Below are positions 6,331 to 7,455 of a stretch of DNA of 7,455 nucleotides, piece after piece. The DNA is from Globobulimina sp. Lineage: Eukaryota; Foraminifera; Rotaliida. Where the stretch lies: NCBI GenBank assembly GCA_003354225.1, contig PIVH01000153.1, forward strand, positions 1 through 7,455, written 5' to 3'. A program made the position numbers and the translations under genes. Position 1 is the first letter of the stretch; every line of letters starts with the position of its first letter. A model generated the notes under the pieces. The model was not told where the DNA came from and ran no database searches. It saw nothing but the letters and a program-made list of their open reading frames with translations.

Positions 6331-6881
6331 ATGCTTCATCTGAAATTCCTGCACATATCAATCATTATTTTGTTCAAAACTGGATCCTATGCACAAATAA
6401 CACCAGGTTAATTTGTAATGTTTGATGCAGATACTCATACCATTGCCATTCCAAATATAAAATAGCACCAACTTCATTGTACAATAATATACACTTCGTC
6501 TGCGATTATAATGATAATGAACCAAACTACTATGCAATGTCAGTAACACTATCCGAGTATGCAGAGTTAATGATAAATGCAATATTATCCAGTATAGAAG
6601 CGGTATCCGTATACTCGCCAATATACAACAACGACAATAATCGTGTAGGAATTACAGATTTTCAGATATGTTCAGTGTTCAATGAGGTCAAATTAAAGTA
6701 TCATTGTCAATCTTTTCAACTAAACACAAACGCGTCATTCTCTGCTATTGGTACATTTGCGATCATTAATGCTGATTTAAATGGCTTTAAAAACTTGCTT
6801 TTAATGCTACACATTGCGTTTTCCCAGTTTTTTTTGCGACACGATAGTGACTATTTTAAAATGCCATCCTTGTTCGACTAG
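6331..6881 (+). CDS. Small predicted secreted protein of unknown function, at least two exons
   Basis: Exon 1 (6331-6406) encodes MLHLKFLHISIIILFKTGSYAQ, a textbook signal peptide with probable cleavage after SYA. It then runs into TAA unless spliced. Joining to 6466 keeps the frame and gives a 163-residue protein ending at TAG 6879-6881. The mature part has three cysteines (38, 94, 106), an N-glycosylation sequon (NAS, 114-116) and blocks such as YAMSVTLSEYAELMINAILS, VGITDFQICSVFNEVK and FSAIGTFAIINADLNGF, but no family I recognise. A further intron at 6827-6916 is possible. It would replace the last residues with VYERNSC... and end at TAA 7011-7013 (177 residues). The start is supported by the promoter motif shared with the gene at 2722. 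Expected location is secreted or endomembrane. The opposite-strand open frame here is taken as a shadow. Confidence 0.5.
6407..6465 (+). other. Predicted 59-nt intron in the secreted-protein gene
   Basis: Starts GTTAATTTG and ends AATATAAAATAG. It removes an in-frame TAA right after the donor and joins CCA-G to CA (Pro-Ala-Pro-Thr). Its size and donor resemble the other introns in the window. An earlier CAG (ending 6430) is a better looking acceptor but leads to a stop within 12 codons, so 6465 is preferred. Unverified by transcript data. Confidence 0.45.
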
Positions 6882-6916
6882 TTTTCTAAAATGCCATCAC
6901 AGTGATGTTTTTTCAG
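6827..6916 (+). other. Possible second intron (90 nt) in the secreted-protein gene
   Basis: GTTTTTTTTGCG opens the segment and GATGTTTTTTCAG closes it, with a strong pyrimidine tract before the acceptor. Splicing is in phase (CA plus A gives Gln) and adds about 32 residues up to TAA at 7011-7013. Inside lies the direct repeat TAAAATGCCATC at 6857-6868 and 6887-6898. Retention gives the shorter protein that stops at 6881. A different donor, GTACAT at 6751, is also in phase with another frame of the downstream exon. Confidence 0.3.
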
Positions 6917-7064
6917 AGTTTATGAGAGGAATTCATGCAGCATGTCAAGCCAACACACAAATAAGATTGAACTGGAATCGAAAGGACATCTTATGGCATC
7001 ATATATATACTAAAATATGTGGATAGGATTTATCCAGATTGAAACTTATGTAAATATGAAATTG

Positions 7065-7089
7065 GTGATTATTTGTGATTATTTGTGAT
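7065..7089. repeat. Short tandem repeat, 2.5 x 10 bp
   Basis: GTGATTATTT occurs twice in tandem followed by GTGAT. It is probably simple slippage, with no sign of coding function. Confidence 0.8.
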
Positions 7090-7280
7090 GTGCCATATTC
7101 CAATGTCATACGCATTTTCGCATAAATATTGTGCACATAATGTCACCAGCTGGTGGCAAGTAATGATATTTTAGTTTTAATGAATATTTGAGGGGAATAT
7201 GGAAGCAATAGGTAGAAAAGAACAAGGTTGAAAGATGACTGTTCTCTTGTCAATTGCAAGGTTCGTTTTGATGAAAAATA

Positions 7281-7429
7281 TTAATTAAGTTCGTATTTGC
7301 GCATAAATGCCGCAATTTTTTTTGATATATCCTTGCACCTTAGTAACTACTGAAACTGTTAACAGTTCAAAAAGAAATAAATATCAAATGAAAATTGCGG
7401 AATTTATGCGCAAATACCAATTTAATTAA
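7281..7429. mobile_element. Foldback or MITE-like element with about 39-bp inverted arms
   Basis: The left arm 7281-7319 and right arm 7391-7429 are complementary at 36 of 39 positions, beginning with TTAATTAA at each outer end and sharing GTATTTGCGCATAAAT and CCGCAATTTT. After a small offset the pairing continues with TTTGATAT (7321-7328) against ATATCAAA (7381-7388). The 52-nt loop holds a 14-bp palindrome AACTGTTAACAGTT (7354-7367). Total length near 150 bp, no coding capacity and long terminal inverted repeats fit a miniature inverted-repeat element. TTAA at both outer ends might be a target duplication of piggyBac type, but AT-rich flanks make this weak. A structured 3' UTR or other hairpin is the alternative. 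Confidence 0.55.
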
Positions 7430-7455
7430 ATAAAAATAAATATGTTTTATAACAA

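Larger units (their letters stand above)
6882..7455. other. Mostly non-coding 3' region with repeats
   Basis: Apart from a possible last exon (6917-7013) I see no gene, tRNA or rRNA here. It contains 2.5 copies of a 10-bp unit GTGATTATTT (7065-7089), a perfect 12-bp palindrome CACCAGCTGGTG (7144-7155) and the terminal inverted-repeat element at 7281-7429. A single extra diverged copy of that element's core (7112-7127) is also present. Confidence 0.6.

Noticed and set aside
6358-6621. Minus-strand open frame with Leu-rich N-terminus
   Set aside because: It is antisense to the secreted-protein exons, which have signal peptide, promoter motif and in-phase splice support. It cannot be excluded without transcripts.
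7027-7280. tRNA or other structured RNA gene
   Set aside because: No cloverleaf arms or conserved A/B box pattern could be matched by eye.
1-7455. Bacterial or giant-virus origin
   Set aside because: The Mpv17-family gene requires splicing to give the conserved protein, a presequence is present, and no capsid, replication or other viral hallmark gene is seen.

Overview
The window looks like nuclear DNA of a free-living eukaryotic microbe (protist). It is AT-rich, uses the standard genetic code, has very short intergenic gaps, and carries small introns (about 59-99 nt) whose removal is needed to read at least one recognisable protein family correctly (Mpv17). The genes have no Shine-Dalgarno spacing and no operon logic. 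The kelch protein has a C-terminal tail (CPKKG...GWIR...IIRLIADWY..E.IHW) that recalls large kelch families of amoeboid protists such as foraminifera. That taxonomic hint is a weak impression from memory, not a placement.

Layout: (1) 1-290 (+), the 3' end of an amino-acid-transporter-like membrane protein, probably with a 93-nt intron. (2) 386-1050 (+), a complete two-exon Mpv17/PMP22-family membrane protein. (3) 1208-2572 (+), an intact, strikingly conserved creatinase (creatine amidinohydrolase) with an added N-terminal segment that looks like a mitochondrial presequence. (4) 2722-3645 (+), an F-box-like protein with an unfamiliar C-terminal domain. (5) 3646-4051, a non-coding zone holding a partial repeat of the region downstream of the creatinase gene and a 36-bp inverted repeat whose right arm is the last codons of the next gene. 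(6) 5056-4052 (-), an F-box protein whose frame is cut by one TAA lying inside a probable 99-nt intron. (7) 6273-5146 (-), a kelch-repeat protein. (8) 6331-6881 or beyond (+), a short predicted secreted protein found by joining a signal-peptide exon to a second exon. It shares a 57-bp divergent promoter with the kelch gene. (9) 6882-7455, non-coding, ending in a foldback/MITE-like element with about 39-bp arms.

Two functional themes can be suggested but not proved. The left part (transporter, mitochondrial-type Mpv17 membrane protein, creatinase with a presequence) would fit uptake and mitochondrial breakdown of creatine to sarcosine and urea. The middle (two F-box-type proteins and a kelch protein) would fit substrate adaptors of ubiquitin ligases. 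An A-tract motif (A7-8 CTTT(T)CTTT ... ATAAG) recurs just upstream of start codons and is a candidate core promoter element. The most noteworthy items are the eukaryotic creatinase with its extra leader, the inverted duplication of the end of a coding region, the cryptic intron in the F-box gene, and the terminal inverted-repeat element.
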